Positions 9,460 to 18,157 of a stretch of 64,000 nt of DNA are shown in pieces. Within the stretch, counting starts at the first letter, position 1; every line of letters begins with the position of its first letter. The DNA lies in the NCBI RefSeq assembly GCF_004340465.1, contig NZ_SLVV01000016.1, forward strand, positions 19,991 to 83,990, given 5' to 3'. A program made the position numbers and the translations under genes. The DNA comes from Mesobacillus foraminis. GTDB taxonomy: Bacteria; Bacillota; Bacilli; Bacillales; Cytobacillaceae. The notes below the pieces were generated by a model, which did not search any database, was not told the origin of the DNA, and saw only the letters and a program-made list of their open reading frames with translations.

Positions 9460-12400
9460 GCGCTTTCACGTAGTGGCCATCCCCATTAGAATAGTGCTAA
9501 ATAATTTCGGCGATCACAATCCGAATGGACGAATGTATGTCCTGAAGGAAAATGAAGACGAAGTAAAGAAACTGGTCAAGGAAAGTCCATTTGCTTCGGT
9601 TGAACTTGTTCAGCCCCTTACCATACGGGCCAATGAAGGTGATTTGGTCGAGATTATATTCGAGAATCAACTGCCATTTGCTATCGGGATGCATTTTCAA
9701 CTCTCGGACTATGATGTAAAGTCCTCTGATGGCTCGAATGTGGGTTATAACCCTAGTTCTTTGGCAGAATGTGGGGAAACCATCACGTACAAGCTCGATG
9801 CTTTGACAGAGGGGATCCACTTCTTCACTGATCTGGGAAATGTGTCAAGCACAGAGGATGGCTCAAGCATTCAAGGTCTTTTTGGTGCACTGATTGTGGA
9901 GCGGAGAGGATCCTGGTGGACGGACCCAGTCACAGGCGGTCCGATTGAAAGTGGTGTTTTTGCCGATATCCATCATCCATTTTTACCCTCCTTCCGGGAG
10001 TATGCCTGGTTTTTTAATGACGAGATGGAGGTAGATGATTTAACTGGCAACCGTCCCCTCGACCCCATGACTAATCAGGAGGCTGAATCTTTTCATGGCG
10101 TCAATTATCGTTATGAACCTCTTAGAAACCGTAAAAAATTGATCGAGGAAGGCATCGTCAGCCCTGAGCTTGATGGAGAAGAGGTCCACCATGATTCCTG
10201 GGTATTTGGCGACCCTTCAACTCCGATTCTCCGGGGATACCGCGGCGACCCAGCCGTCATTCGCTTGATTCATGGTGCGTCAAAAGAGACACATGCCTTC
10301 CACTACCATGTCCATCAGTGGCAAAAGGATCCACATAATGAATTATCCGAAATTATTGATGCCCAGGCCATCAGCCCTCAAAGCAATTATGATGTTGTCC
10401 CGTTATATGGTCTTGGCAGCCTGCAGGGAGCAATTGGCGATGTCGTCATCCATTGCCACTTGTATCCACATTTTGATGCAGGGATGTGGGGAATCAACCG
10501 GATATTCGATACCCTTCAGGACGGCAGCCAATGTTATCCTAACGGGGTGCCGATTGCCCCGCTCCAGCCTTTACCGGACCGCCCATGTCCGGCTAAACCA
10601 ACTAAGGAGCGACCTGGATTCCCTAACTTCATTCCAGGAAAAGTTGGTTGTAAAGCCCCAAGGCCTCCGCTTGGAATTGTAGGCGGAAGGGAAATGACGG
10701 AGCTGGAAAGAAATGCAGCTGTCCCAAATGCGCGACCAGGAGCGGTCTTTGTTGACTCCTGTCTCGGCAACCCTGTTGTCGTTGAATTTAATGTCTCGTT
10801 GATTGAACTCCCCATCATTTATAACCGCCAGGGGTGGCATGATCCGAAAGGAAGGGTATATGTACTGGACGAAGAACTGGATGATGTCCTCTCTGGCAAA
10901 AAGGAACCTGAACCCCTTGTACTCCAAATCCCGGCAAGCTCCTGTATCCGCATGAATTTCACCAACCGAGTGCCACATGTCCTTGATGGAGATGCGTTCC
11001 AGCTCGTAACAAGGACATATGAGAATGGATTCCATATCCATTTTGTCAAATTCGATGTCCTAGTAACAGACGGTGCGAACGTAGGGTGGAATTATGACAG
11101 CTCGGTGCTGCCAGGGGAAACGATTCGGTATGAATGGTATGCGGACACGGAATTAAAAGCCTTCTTCTTCCATGACCATCTATTTCCTGGTTCTCATCAG
11201 CAGCATGGTGCATTCGGCAGCGGTGTCATCCAGCCGCGTTTTTCACGCTTTTTCAACCCAAGAACTGGAGAGGAAGTGTTCCATGGTACCCAGGTGACTG
11301 TACAACATCCATTGATTCCGGACTATCGCGATTTTGCATTGTTTGTCCAGGACTTTGCCCTTTTATTTGATAAAGACGGCTGTCCGCTCCAGCCTCCGCT
11401 GTTCCCTGGCTCACAGGAAGACCCCGGTGTTTTTGCCGTCAATTACAAAAATGAGCCCTTGCAGTTCCGGCTTGGGAAGGATTGCGACCCTGCCTATTCC
11501 TTCAGTTCTTTTGTCAATGGTGACCCAGTCACTCCGATTCTAATGGCCTATGAAGGGGATCCCATCCGGATACGGTTGCTCCAGGGAGCCCAGGAAGAGT
11601 CACATAGCTTCAATATCCATGGCTTACGATGGACGATTGAACGCCCTGACAAGGATTCCATCCTGACGTCACAGCAACACCTTAGCTTATCGGAATCGTT
11701 TACTCTAGAAATGGCGATTCCGAGGGCAGGGGATTATTTATGGGCATTCGAGGATGAGGAAGATGTGTGGCTTGGTACCTGGGGCCTGATCCGGGCTTTC
11801 GGTCAAGAGGTTGAGGATCTCATCCCATTGTCGGACCGTCCGCTTCCTCCACCGAGGACAACACCGCTTCCCGAAGTGACGGGTAAGCCTCCTGAGCTCG
11901 CTGATCCTTTAAGTGTCTTGCCTCCCTTGGCACCCCTTGATGCACCTGTCCGAAGATACCGTGTCGTCGCTTTTCAGACACCAATTGTGTATAACAACTA
12001 TGGTGACCATGACCCGTTCGGGATTGTGTTTGCACTAGAGGAAGAAGTAGAAGATATTTTATGCGGGAGCAAAAATCCTGAACCTCTGGTGTTACGGGGA
12101 AATGAAGGTGATCTGATTGAAGTCACGCTGACCAGTCGCCTGGAATTTGAAAAGTTTCCCTTCCCGGATGGCATTCACCCGTATCCGCCAGTTAAGGAAC
12201 AGGCTTTTTATCCGCCTTCTTTAAGGATTTCGCTTCACCCAAATTTAATTGATTATGACGTCAGAACATCAGGTGGGGTTACGGTAGGATTCAATCCAGA
12301 TCAGACGGTAGGACCTGGGGAAAGCATCACTTACCGCTGGTATGTTTTTGCTAATGTCGGGACTTGTGCGATGTGGGATGTAGCGGATTTGCGTAATCAC

Positions 12401-13105
12401 CGTTCATTTGGTGCGTTCGGAGCGTTCATCGCAGAACCCCGTTTCACATCCAACTATCTGGACCCGCACTCACTAGAGCCGATAAAGGCAGGAACGAATG
12501 CAGTCATAGAACACCCAGTTTTGGGAAGATTAAGGGAGTTCGTCCTCATCATGCATGATGGTGTCAGGCTAGTGGATAAGGAGGGTCAGGTAATTATTGA
12601 TCCTCTCGCAGGTGTCATTCCTGAATCGGAACCGGGTGAAGAAGTGGATACCTATGACAATGGTTCGCGCGGTTTCAATTACCGCTCTGAAAGACTCATC
12701 AACCGTTACCGGGAACATCCAGTCTTGGCGGACTTATTCAGCTCAAAAGTTTTTGGAGACCCATCAACACCTGTATTTGAAGCTTACCCCGGAGATTCTG
12801 TTGTCGTTCGTCTGACCATGCCATCAGAGCGTCGAAGGTCTCACACCTTTCACATTCACGGCCATAAGTGGAAATTCGACCCAAGGGATGTCGATTCTAG
12901 AGTCGTTTCATTTGTGGGTCATATGGTCCCAGGGGATGCACAAGACTTGCAGCTGATTGGAGGGGCTGGTGGAACCTTCAATTTCCCTGGAGATTATCTT
13001 TACCGGTCAGGTAATGTGCGGTGGGATATCGAACAAGGGATGTGGGGAATCATACGAGTTCATGGCAGCACCAAACCTCATTTGCCAAGATTGGAGGAAT
13101 CTTAA
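9452..13105 (+). CDS. mnxG: Giant multicopper oxidase, MnxG-type manganese oxidase (copy 1)
   Basis: A 1217-residue multi-cupredoxin oxidase. MnxG oxidises Mn(II) to Mn(IV) oxide on the outer layers of Mn-oxidising Bacillus spores, together with MnxE and MnxF. Copper-ligand motifs: HYHVH at 284-288; HCHLYPHFDAGM at 334-345, the full T1/T3 pattern with Cys335; FHDH at 573-576; HTFHIHGH at 1131-1138. No signal peptide is visible. ATG 9452 is preferred over an in-frame ATG at 9428: it gives exactly the length of copy 2 (1217) and the conserved N-terminus RRFHVVAIP, and the upstream codons align with the non-coding gap of copy 2. The ribosome site (GGGGA) is weaker than in copy 2. All Cu motifs match copy 2, so the enzyme should be functional if expressed. 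Confidence 0.9.
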   Translation: MFRRFHVVAIPIRIVLNNFGDHNPNGRMYVLKENEDEVKKLVKESPFASVELVQPLTIRANEGDLVEIIFENQLPFAIGMHFQLSDYDVKSSDGSNVGYNPSSLAECGETITYKLDALTEGIHFFTDLGNVSSTEDGSSIQGLFGALIVERRGSWWTDPVTGGPIESGVFADIHHPFLPSFREYAWFFNDEMEVDDLTGNRPLDPMTNQEAESFHGVNYRYEPLRNRKKLIEEGIVSPELDGEEVHHDSWVFGDPSTPILRGYRGDPAVIRLIHGASKETHAFHYHVHQWQKDPHNELSEIIDAQAISPQSNYDVVPLYGLGSLQGAIGDVVIHCHLYPHFDAGMWGINRIFDTLQDGSQCYPNGVPIAPLQPLPDRPCPAKPTKERPGFPNFIPGKVGCKAPRPPLGIVGGREMTELERNAAVPNARPGAVFVDSCLGNPVVVEFNVSLIELPIIYNRQGWHDPKGRVYVLDEELDDVLSGKKEPEPLVLQIPASSCIRMNFTNRVPHVLDGDAFQLVTRTYENGFHIHFVKFDVLVTDGANVGWNYDSSVLPGETIRYEWYADTELKAFFFHDHLFPGSHQQHGAFGSGVIQPRFSRFFNPRTGEEVFHGTQVTVQHPLIPDYRDFALFVQDFALLFDKDGCPLQPPLFPGSQEDPGVFAVNYKNEPLQFRLGKDCDPAYSFSSFVNGDPVTPILMAYEGDPIRIRLLQGAQEESHSFNIHGLRWTIERPDKDSILTSQQHLSLSESFTLEMAIPRAGDYLWAFEDEEDVWLGTWGLIRAFGQEVEDLIPLSDRPLPPPRTTPLPEVTGKPPELADPLSVLPPLAPLDAPVRRYRVVAFQTPIVYNNYGDHDPFGIVFALEEEVEDILCGSKNPEPLVLRGNEGDLIEVTLTSRLEFEKFPFPDGIHPYPPVKEQAFYPPSLRISLHPNLIDYDVRTSGGVTVGFNPDQTVGPGESITYRWYVFANVGTCAMWDVADLRNHRSFGAFGAFIAEPRFTSNYLDPHSLEPIKAGTNAVIEHPVLGRLREFVLIMHDGVRLVDKEGQVIIDPLAGVIPESEPGEEVDTYDNGSRGFNYRSERLINRYREHPVLADLFSSKVFGDPSTPVFEAYPGDSVVVRLTMPSERRRSHTFHIHGHKWKFDPRDVDSRVVSFVGHMVPGDAQDLQLIGGAGGTFNFPGDYLYRSGNVRWDIEQGMWGIIRVHGSTKPHLPRLEES

Positions 13106-13196
13106 TATACAGTAAAATGGATGAAAATCTGTCTTAAAGAGTAACATTTAACCCTCTAAAAAAAGATAACGAAAAAAGCTGCCTTCACTTAAAGCC

Positions 13197-13455
13197 ATGG
13201 CTATATTCGGGGTTGCATTGCCCATTTTTAATACACCAACAACTGTTTTATTGCAGTAGAAAGGAGAAAGTAGAAGAAGATTATTTAGGAAGAGTTTTTG
13301 GCGTAATGGGGATGATTTCAACCTCGATGATGCCACTTGGAATGCTGATTTTCGGACCAATTGCTGACATTATCAAAATTGAATTGCTGTTGGCAGGAAC
13401 TGGAGTATTTATCATGATACGCCGTTATTTTAGGACGAAACCAAGTATTAATTAA
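13197..13455 (+). pseudogene. Second copy of the MFS transporter 3' end
   Basis: A near-identical repeat of the last third of the MFS gene (compare 8641-8925), carrying a 7-base insertion that creates a TAG at 13257 and several further changes near the end. There is no start, and the frame is broken, so it is a non-functional fragment. Sequence similarity continues past the stop through the terminator to about 13550. Confidence 0.9.
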
Positions 13456-13506
13456 AGATTCGTAACTTCAAGAATAACTCTTCAATTAGTTAATACCTAA
13501 TAGTAA

Positions 13507-13535
13507 CGTCTCTACGCGATGTAGGGACGTTTTTG
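13507..13535 (+). terminator. Duplicated terminator, downstream of mnxG copy 1
   Basis: CGTCTCTAC (13507-13515) pairs with GTAGGGACG (13521-13529), then TTTTTG. It is the duplicate of the terminator at 8963 and now probably ends mnxG transcription. Confidence 0.8.
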
Positions 13536-13865
13536 TGTAGAATAAATCTGGGTAGTGTAGTGACATCATTATACATCGAGGGTAAATTACAATGAAGCGA
13601 AATGATGAAATGTTATTGATTTTGCTAGGAAGAATCAAGTATCTATACATACATTTCAGATATGTTAATTTTCTGGAAGCAGAAATAAGTGTTAAAGGGG
13701 GATTCTTGTTAAGAGGGAGTTCATAGTTGACTGAATATTATGTAATATGTTTATAAAATTAATAATGTTATTATTAACATTATTATAATTGTTATTATGT
13801 TTTAAAGCAGAAAAAACTATTAGTTCAAAATTAATAGATTTGTAACACGGAAGGGAGAAATCAGG
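13536..13865. other. Gene-free, AT-rich, with a palindrome
   Basis: No gene. AATAATGTTA (13761-13770) and TAACATTATT (13775-13784) form a perfect 10-bp inverted repeat with a 4-base loop, about 80 bases before a small reading frame. Confidence 0.5.
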
Positions 13866-14036
13866 ATGGAGAAAAGTTCTGATCTTGTTCAAGTCCATAA
13901 CTGGACGAAACCCAACTTATCGTTTGCTGCCATATTCATGAATACAGGGAAAAGCATACAAAAACCTCCCGACTTAACGGAAGGTTTGAAACAACAAAGG
14001 GTAATGGCAGAGAACCTGGTTTCACTTATGTGCTAA
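13866..14036 (+). CDS. Small hypothetical protein (56 aa)
   Basis: A 56-residue frame (MEKSSDLVQVHNWTKPNLSF at the start, ending ENLVSLMC) behind a GAAGGGAGAAAT purine-rich site. No membrane segment or known motif. It converges on the nucleotidyltransferase gene, with only 7 bases between the two stops. I do not recognise it; it may be a chance frame. Confidence 0.35.
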   Translation: MEKSSDLVQVHNWTKPNLSFAAIFMNTGKSIQKPPDLTEGLKQQRVMAENLVSLMC

Positions 14037-14043
14037 TACACGA

Positions 14044-14346
14044 TTAAGCAAATTTTTTATATAAAAGAGTACCTTTATTAATGATATTTCCTAACAATAC
14101 GGGATTATTAAGGGTATTAAGATGGATAAAGTCAATCTTGTGTAAAGTATTAATATCCTCCTGAACTTGTACTGCTAGGAGGTTAAACTCCTTATCACTG
14201 ATGCCATTGGTCTTAATAGCAATATCGTAATCCGAATGTTCGCCCGCAGTACCATTGGAACGTGAGCCAAATAAATATGCTTCGTTGACGCCCTGGCATG
14301 ATTCCAGCAATGAAATAATCTGTTGGATCACAGTATCCTCACTCAT
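14044..14346 (-). CDS. MNT-type nucleotidyltransferase (antitoxin)
   Basis: A 100-residue minimal nucleotidyltransferase. GSRSNG at 27-32 followed by DYDIAI (Asp39, Asp41) is the G-S-x-R ... D-x-D active site of this fold. Such proteins pair with HEPN-domain RNases; in the studied MntA/HepT pairs the transferase adds AMP to the toxin near its active site and silences it. The partner gene lies directly upstream and overlaps by four bases (ATGA), so the two are translationally coupled, in the order toxin-like then antitoxin. The gene sits next to a recombinase and a second, isolated HEPN-like gene. Confidence 0.85.
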   Translation of the reverse strand: MSEDTVIQQIISLLESCQGVNEAYLFGSRSNGTAGEHSDYDIAIKTNGISDKEFNLLAVQVQEDINTLHKIDFIHLNTLNNPVLLGNIINKGTLLYKKFA

Positions 14347-14744
14347 AAGGGCGGTATCCTTTGTTTTAATGTTTGTAGGAGCGTGACTAAAATATGTACA
14401 TGCTGCGTAGTAATCCGCTCACATACAAGTAGCGCCATTTTTTCATCATAAGTATGGGATGTTATGTTTCTGTCTGCAATCATGCTGAGCCAATCTTCCG
14501 AATTGCTAATTAGGCCAATGCTGTAAGCTTCCTTAAAAACAGCTCGTGGTGAATTTGCTTCCACTATTCCTTCATATTCCAAAAAAGATTTCATTAGCTT
14601 CCAAGCCAACTCATATGTAAATTCAAAACGTTGGATAATACCGTCAAGCACAATGGATTGTTCTAGCGGAAGTTGAACCGCTTCCTGTAATCGATAGACT
14701 GCCTTTTCATAATTATCTAGTTTATATTTTAATTTCTCTGACAT
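14343..14744 (-). CDS. HEPN-domain nucleotidyltransferase partner (HI0074-like, toxin)
   Basis: A 133-residue all-helical protein of the nucleotidyltransferase substrate-binding (HI0074) type. RNITSH at 92-97 is the R-x4-H catalytic motif of HEPN RNases, so it is probably an intact ribonuclease toxin. The ATG at 14744 is chosen over one four codons upstream because GAGGTG precedes it. It overlaps the downstream transferase gene by four bases. Toxin function is known for related pairs and inferred here. Confidence 0.82.
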   Translation of the reverse strand: MSEKLKYKLDNYEKAVYRLQEAVQLPLEQSIVLDGIIQRFEFTYELAWKLMKSFLEYEGIVEANSPRAVFKEAYSIGLISNSEDWLSMIADRNITSHTYDEKMALLVCERITTQHVHILVTLLQTLKQRIPPL

Positions 14745-15044
14745 ATTACACCTCATAAATTAATTATATCTGAAAAAATAAGATTCAGTCCTGAATTCCA
14801 AAGGTGGCATACAGCCAAAAGCCTGTTTTCAGTTTGTTCTTATGATTAACCATTTACAATAGTTGAATATTTTAAACCCATTTGTATGGATAAGTAGGGC
14901 CTATTTGTGTTTTACTCATTTTTATCTCTACCCATTACCTTAGATTAAAAAGGAGATAAAGTAACAGATGGTGGACAGTCAATACCGATTCCAATGATTT
15001 TGTTTTATGGTATGTTTGAATCTAGTTTATCAGTCACGATTAGA

Positions 15045-16160
15045 TTAAGATTTATTTTCTCTTCGCTTATCCAAAAGCTCCGCAGCTTTTCTCGCTTTCT
15101 CCCTGCTTGTGTTAATGTAAAGTAAGGAGACATCAGAAGAGGAATGACCTAGTTGGGACATGATTAAGGGTATGTCTCCATTTGTTTGTTCTGCTAAATT
15201 GGTGGCATAAGTATGTCTAAGCTTATGGGGAGACATTCTTTTATCAAATGACTTCGTAAACTTGTATACGATATTTTCGATTGCCCGGTTCGTCAGAGGT
15301 TGTGGTTGATTTTTGAAGAGCTTAACATATACATATTCGTTCTCTCCATTACTAGCTTTATATTTTTCCTTTCTTACCTTCATATACCTTTGGAGGTCTT
15401 CCATGCTTGAAGGGGTTACCGACACCGTATCCTTTTTATTCCCTTTTCGAATGATACTGATTTCTTTTGAAGTAAAGTCAATATCTTTTATACGGAGGTT
15501 TGATAATTCATTCACGCGAATCCCAGTCCCTAAAAACAATGAAAGTATACTGATATTTCTCTCCTTATCCCGGAAAAAGTACTTTTTTTCAGAAGGAGAA
15601 AGGGAGTCCTGATATTCATCCTTTATGTAATCCAGAAAATCCAAATCCTTGTCATCGATGAATATCTTATCAGTAAGCTTTTTCGCCCGCTCATTGTATG
15701 TTTCATGAACTTTAGTAACCTCTATTTTTTGCATGACGTTTCGGTGAAAGTAGGGTTCTCTATTTTCCAATTCGGCTTCAATCGTTAAATACTTGAACAA
15801 CGACCGAAGGGACGACTTATGACGATTGACTGTTTTAGGATCAATTCTCTTTGTTTCATCATCTTTCTGAGATACCTTATATTTCTTGCGCCCGATATAT
15901 TTGAAATAATTTCTAGCCTCATCCAATGCTAAATTTCCAAGAACACAGGGGGATATGTCTTTAACTTTCTCACATTTAGCGATACCTTCAGCCATCAACC
16001 AATGGAAGAAATCTCTATAATCCCTCACGTAATTGAAAAGGGTAAGGGGGGAGCGTATGTCCTGTTTGGCATCGACAAATTCTACTACATAGGGAGGCAT
16101 GTCTTTTAGCAATCGCTCCAGTTTTTTCTCGTAGTACTCATGTTGTTTTGAAATTGCCAT
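15045..16160 (-). CDS. xerS: Tyrosine recombinase, XerS-like
   Basis: A 371-residue integrase with an N-terminal SAM-like core-binding domain (about residues 30-130) and a C-terminal catalytic domain. The active site is complete: Arg215 (GTGIRVNEL), Lys239 in the beta-hairpin, His312-x-x-Arg315 (PHKLRH), His339 (LGHSS) and the nucleophile Tyr348. Length and N-terminus match the XerS class of single-subunit Xer recombinases. GAGGTG lies 7 bases before ATG 16160, which rules out the longer in-frame start. A perfect LexA box overlaps the promoter, so it should be induced by DNA damage. It may act on the inverted repeats flanking the adjacent HepT-like gene; that is inference. Confidence 0.82.
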   Translation of the reverse strand: MAISKQHEYYEKKLERLLKDMPPYVVEFVDAKQDIRSPLTLFNYVRDYRDFFHWLMAEGIAKCEKVKDISPCVLGNLALDEARNYFKYIGRKKYKVSQKDDETKRIDPKTVNRHKSSLRSLFKYLTIEAELENREPYFHRNVMQKIEVTKVHETYNERAKKLTDKIFIDDKDLDFLDYIKDEYQDSLSPSEKKYFFRDKERNISILSLFLGTGIRVNELSNLRIKDIDFTSKEISIIRKGNKKDTVSVTPSSMEDLQRYMKVRKEKYKASNGENEYVYVKLFKNQPQPLTNRAIENIVYKFTKSFDKRMSPHKLRHTYATNLAEQTNGDIPLIMSQLGHSSSDVSLLYINTSREKARKAAELLDKRRENKS

Positions 16161-16181
16161 TTTCCACACCTCAATGTTGCT

Positions 16182-16205
16182 AGTATAAAAACGAACAATA
16201 GTTCG
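16182..16205 (-). promoter_or_regulatory. LexA (DinR) box overlapping the xerS promoter
   Basis: CGAAC (16192-16196), AATA, GTTCG (16201-16205) is a perfect match to the Bacillus SOS box CGAACnnnnGTTCG. It lies just upstream of a minus-strand -10 hexamer TATACT (16182-16187) and about 32 bases before the xerS ATG, the usual place for LexA to block transcription. Confidence 0.75.
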
Positions 16206-16227
16206 TATAATACAATTTTTACGAATA
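16202..16227 (+). repeat. Inverted-repeat site 1 (xerS side)
   Basis: TTCGTA, 12 bases, TACGAATA. It is itself an imperfect palindrome and matches site 2 (16822-16849, opposite orientation) at 24 of 26 positions. It partly overlaps the LexA box. Confidence 0.75.
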
Positions 16228-16260
16228 TTTGTTAACATAATTTTATTATTTTAAACTTAA

Positions 16261-16647
16261 TCAATAAGATAATATCGTTTTTGTGTAATGAAAAAAGTCT
16301 ACTAGACGGTGATCGAGTATTTTTTTCAGGGAGTCTAAATTAATATCTTGATAGTCTTTCAATAACAAATCCTTCATTTTTTTTGAGAGAGAGGAGGGGA
16401 TGACACCCCCAGTTTCCAGTAAATTAAAGGCTTCCATGTTGTTGTGTGGCAGTCCAATCTTTTTCTCTGCTACAATATGCATAGCCAAAGTAATGCATCC
16501 TTCACATGCCCGCTGTAGGTTTAGGATGATCGTGTCCCGTTTTACTCTGTTCTCAAGGTGTTTGGGATTGTTATCATATATTTCATGAATGCACCTAATA
16601 CAGCGTTCAACAATGTTTACTATATATAAAATTAGCTCATTTCTCAT
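16261..16647 (-). CDS. DUF86/HepT-like protein lacking the catalytic motif
   Basis: A 128-residue relative of the HepT (DUF86) HEPN toxins, recognised by the central block IILNLQRACEGCITLAMHIV and the C-terminal DYQDINLDSLKKIL. In the family the segment before DYQ holds the RNxxxH RNase motif (GFRNIAVHDYQ-like). Here it is shortened to LSKKMKDLLLKDYQ, so the Arg and His are gone. No nucleotidyltransferase partner gene adjoins it. The start at 16647 fits the usual family N-terminus; a TTG seven codons earlier is possible. It lies between two near-identical inverted repeats, next to xerS. Probably a catalytically dead remnant, or a repurposed regulator. Confidence 0.72.
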   Translation of the reverse strand: MRNELILYIVNIVERCIRCIHEIYDNNPKHLENRVKRDTIILNLQRACEGCITLAMHIVAEKKIGLPHNNMEAFNLLETGGVIPSSLSKKMKDLLLKDYQDINLDSLKKILDHRLVDFFHYTKTILSY

Positions 16648-16821
16648 TAAAAGACCCACTTTCTTCAAAGCTTTTCAACAAAATGGTTTATGAAAAGATA
16701 AATATTGGGTGTTTAGGTATTTTATGTATTGAAAAGGAGTTTTCCATTTTCATGTTGAAAACCTAAAATCCTCCATAAATTCTTATAGGTATTATAACAA
16801 ATAATTTAATTTTTGTCATAT

Positions 16822-16849
16822 TATTCGTAAAATTTATATTATACGAATA
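16822..16849 (-). repeat. Inverted-repeat site 2 (far side of the HepT-like gene)
   Basis: TATTCGTA and TACGAATA arms separated by 12 bases. On the minus strand it reads the same as site 1 apart from two bases. Confidence 0.75.
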
Positions 16850-16983
16850 GTTGTTTTTACAATGTAGAGCCCCTTCTGCAGACACAGACATATACATCAC
16901 TGTTAGTATCAATAACCATTGATGTGATTAGAAAGGCTGAATTTATAAATACACGTTAATACTTTTGACTATAAAAAATCGCG

Positions 16984-17016
16984 TCTCAATAAGCCAGTAT
17001 ACTAGTGATAATGAGA
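16984..17016. repeat. Palindromic site A
   Basis: TCTCA, 7 bases, AGTATACT, 8 bases, TGAGA. It shares arms, core and spacing with site B at 17155. Confidence 0.65.
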
Positions 17017-17154
17017 TTTAATCAATTTTTATTATGTTTGGGTTTATACAAAGCATTTGTCTAAGTCTGGTGATAAATAACGGCGATTTACAAACTTCAT
17101 TTAACGTAGATTTTTTCAGTTTTTTGCTTTTATGCATGGAAAAAATCTTCATTC

Positions 17155-17192
17155 TGTCTCAATATTATAAGTATACTTAGTATAATGAGACA
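17155..17192. repeat. Palindromic site B
   Basis: TGTCTCA and TGAGACA arms around a perfect TAAGTATACTTA core. The core is 174 bp from that of site A. Confidence 0.7.
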
Positions 17193-18157
17193 ACAAATAT
17201 TCTCACTTTTTAACTTCCTTAAAGATATCTTATGTAAACTTTGAAGAACGCCATTTCCCCTCCCCTGGTTTTATACGAATAATCAAGAATTTCCTTATGA
17301 TCAATTCCTTTTTTCCTGATTCCTAAAATGCCACGTTCAATAATAATAAAAAGTGGCATGTATGTAATAGTACTGGAACCTTCAAATATTTATGAACAGG
17401 CTTACTCAGACATTCCGTACAGTGAGTTCAAATAAAATAGCCCCCTGCCATGAATTTGGAAATGGAGAGGGCAATCTATATAAAAGAGGTGTGCAATACC
17501 CTATTCCTTAGTGTATGAAGGTAGGGGTAAATTAGGTGCAAGGCCAGCTAATGGCTACTGGGATTAGGAGAAAAAGATATAAAGAAAGAACCCCTGCCAG
17601 CAAATTAAAGCTGACAGGGGAGGTATGGGATGCTAGCCAGGACTGACCAGACTTGTCCTTAATTTTATTTAACTATGTACAGATTTATTACCATTATCTT
17701 TGGCTTCGCCATTGCCTTAACTATCGTGCGGCAACGCTTTTTAAACTGTATTACCTATTTTTATTTCACTAAGGTTAGTATCTTTTTGGATAGGTATTTT
17801 GTTCTTTTTATTTACGGTGAGGACTTTAGTCCGAACCAGCGAAGCTGTACTCTTTTACTACGGTTGTTTAAGTTTCTCTATATACAGGCACGCCAAAACA
17901 GGGTGGTCACTTACCTGTGTGAGAAAAAGGGCCATATGGGGTTGGTTTCATTCTTACGGTCGACATGATAGACTTGATAGCAGAAAAAGGATGTACTTAA
18001 ACTAAGTGGTTGGTTATATTTTTGGAGTTTTGGATGGTTGATTACATTTAGAATTACCTTATTATATATAATGATTATCTTAGTCTAATGCCACTGAACT
18101 AAACGAGTACCTACAGGTATATTATTAATCAGATATAATTGCAGGAGTTGAAATATT
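17193..18157. other. Gene-free stretch before yfmQ
   Basis: No credible gene. A TATACGAATAA half-site near 17272 resembles half of the inverted-repeat sites above. At 17591-17620 CCCCTGCCAGC pairs with GCTGACAGGGG (one mismatch), a stable hairpin without a T-run. Short open frames around 17675-18005 lack ribosome sites and look accidental. Confidence 0.45.

Noticed and set aside
13692..13898. A 68-codon minus-strand frame rich in Asn and Ile
   Set aside because: It arises from AT-rich palindromic DNA; low complexity.
14343..16668. An integrative element with attachment sites bounded by the XerS-like integrase
   Set aside because: No tRNA gene, no direct attachment repeats and no other mobile-element genes were found; the repeats seen are inverted.
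17675..18005. Two overlapping forward frames of 97 and 68 codons
   Set aside because: No ribosome sites, odd composition and no family resemblance; taken as chance.
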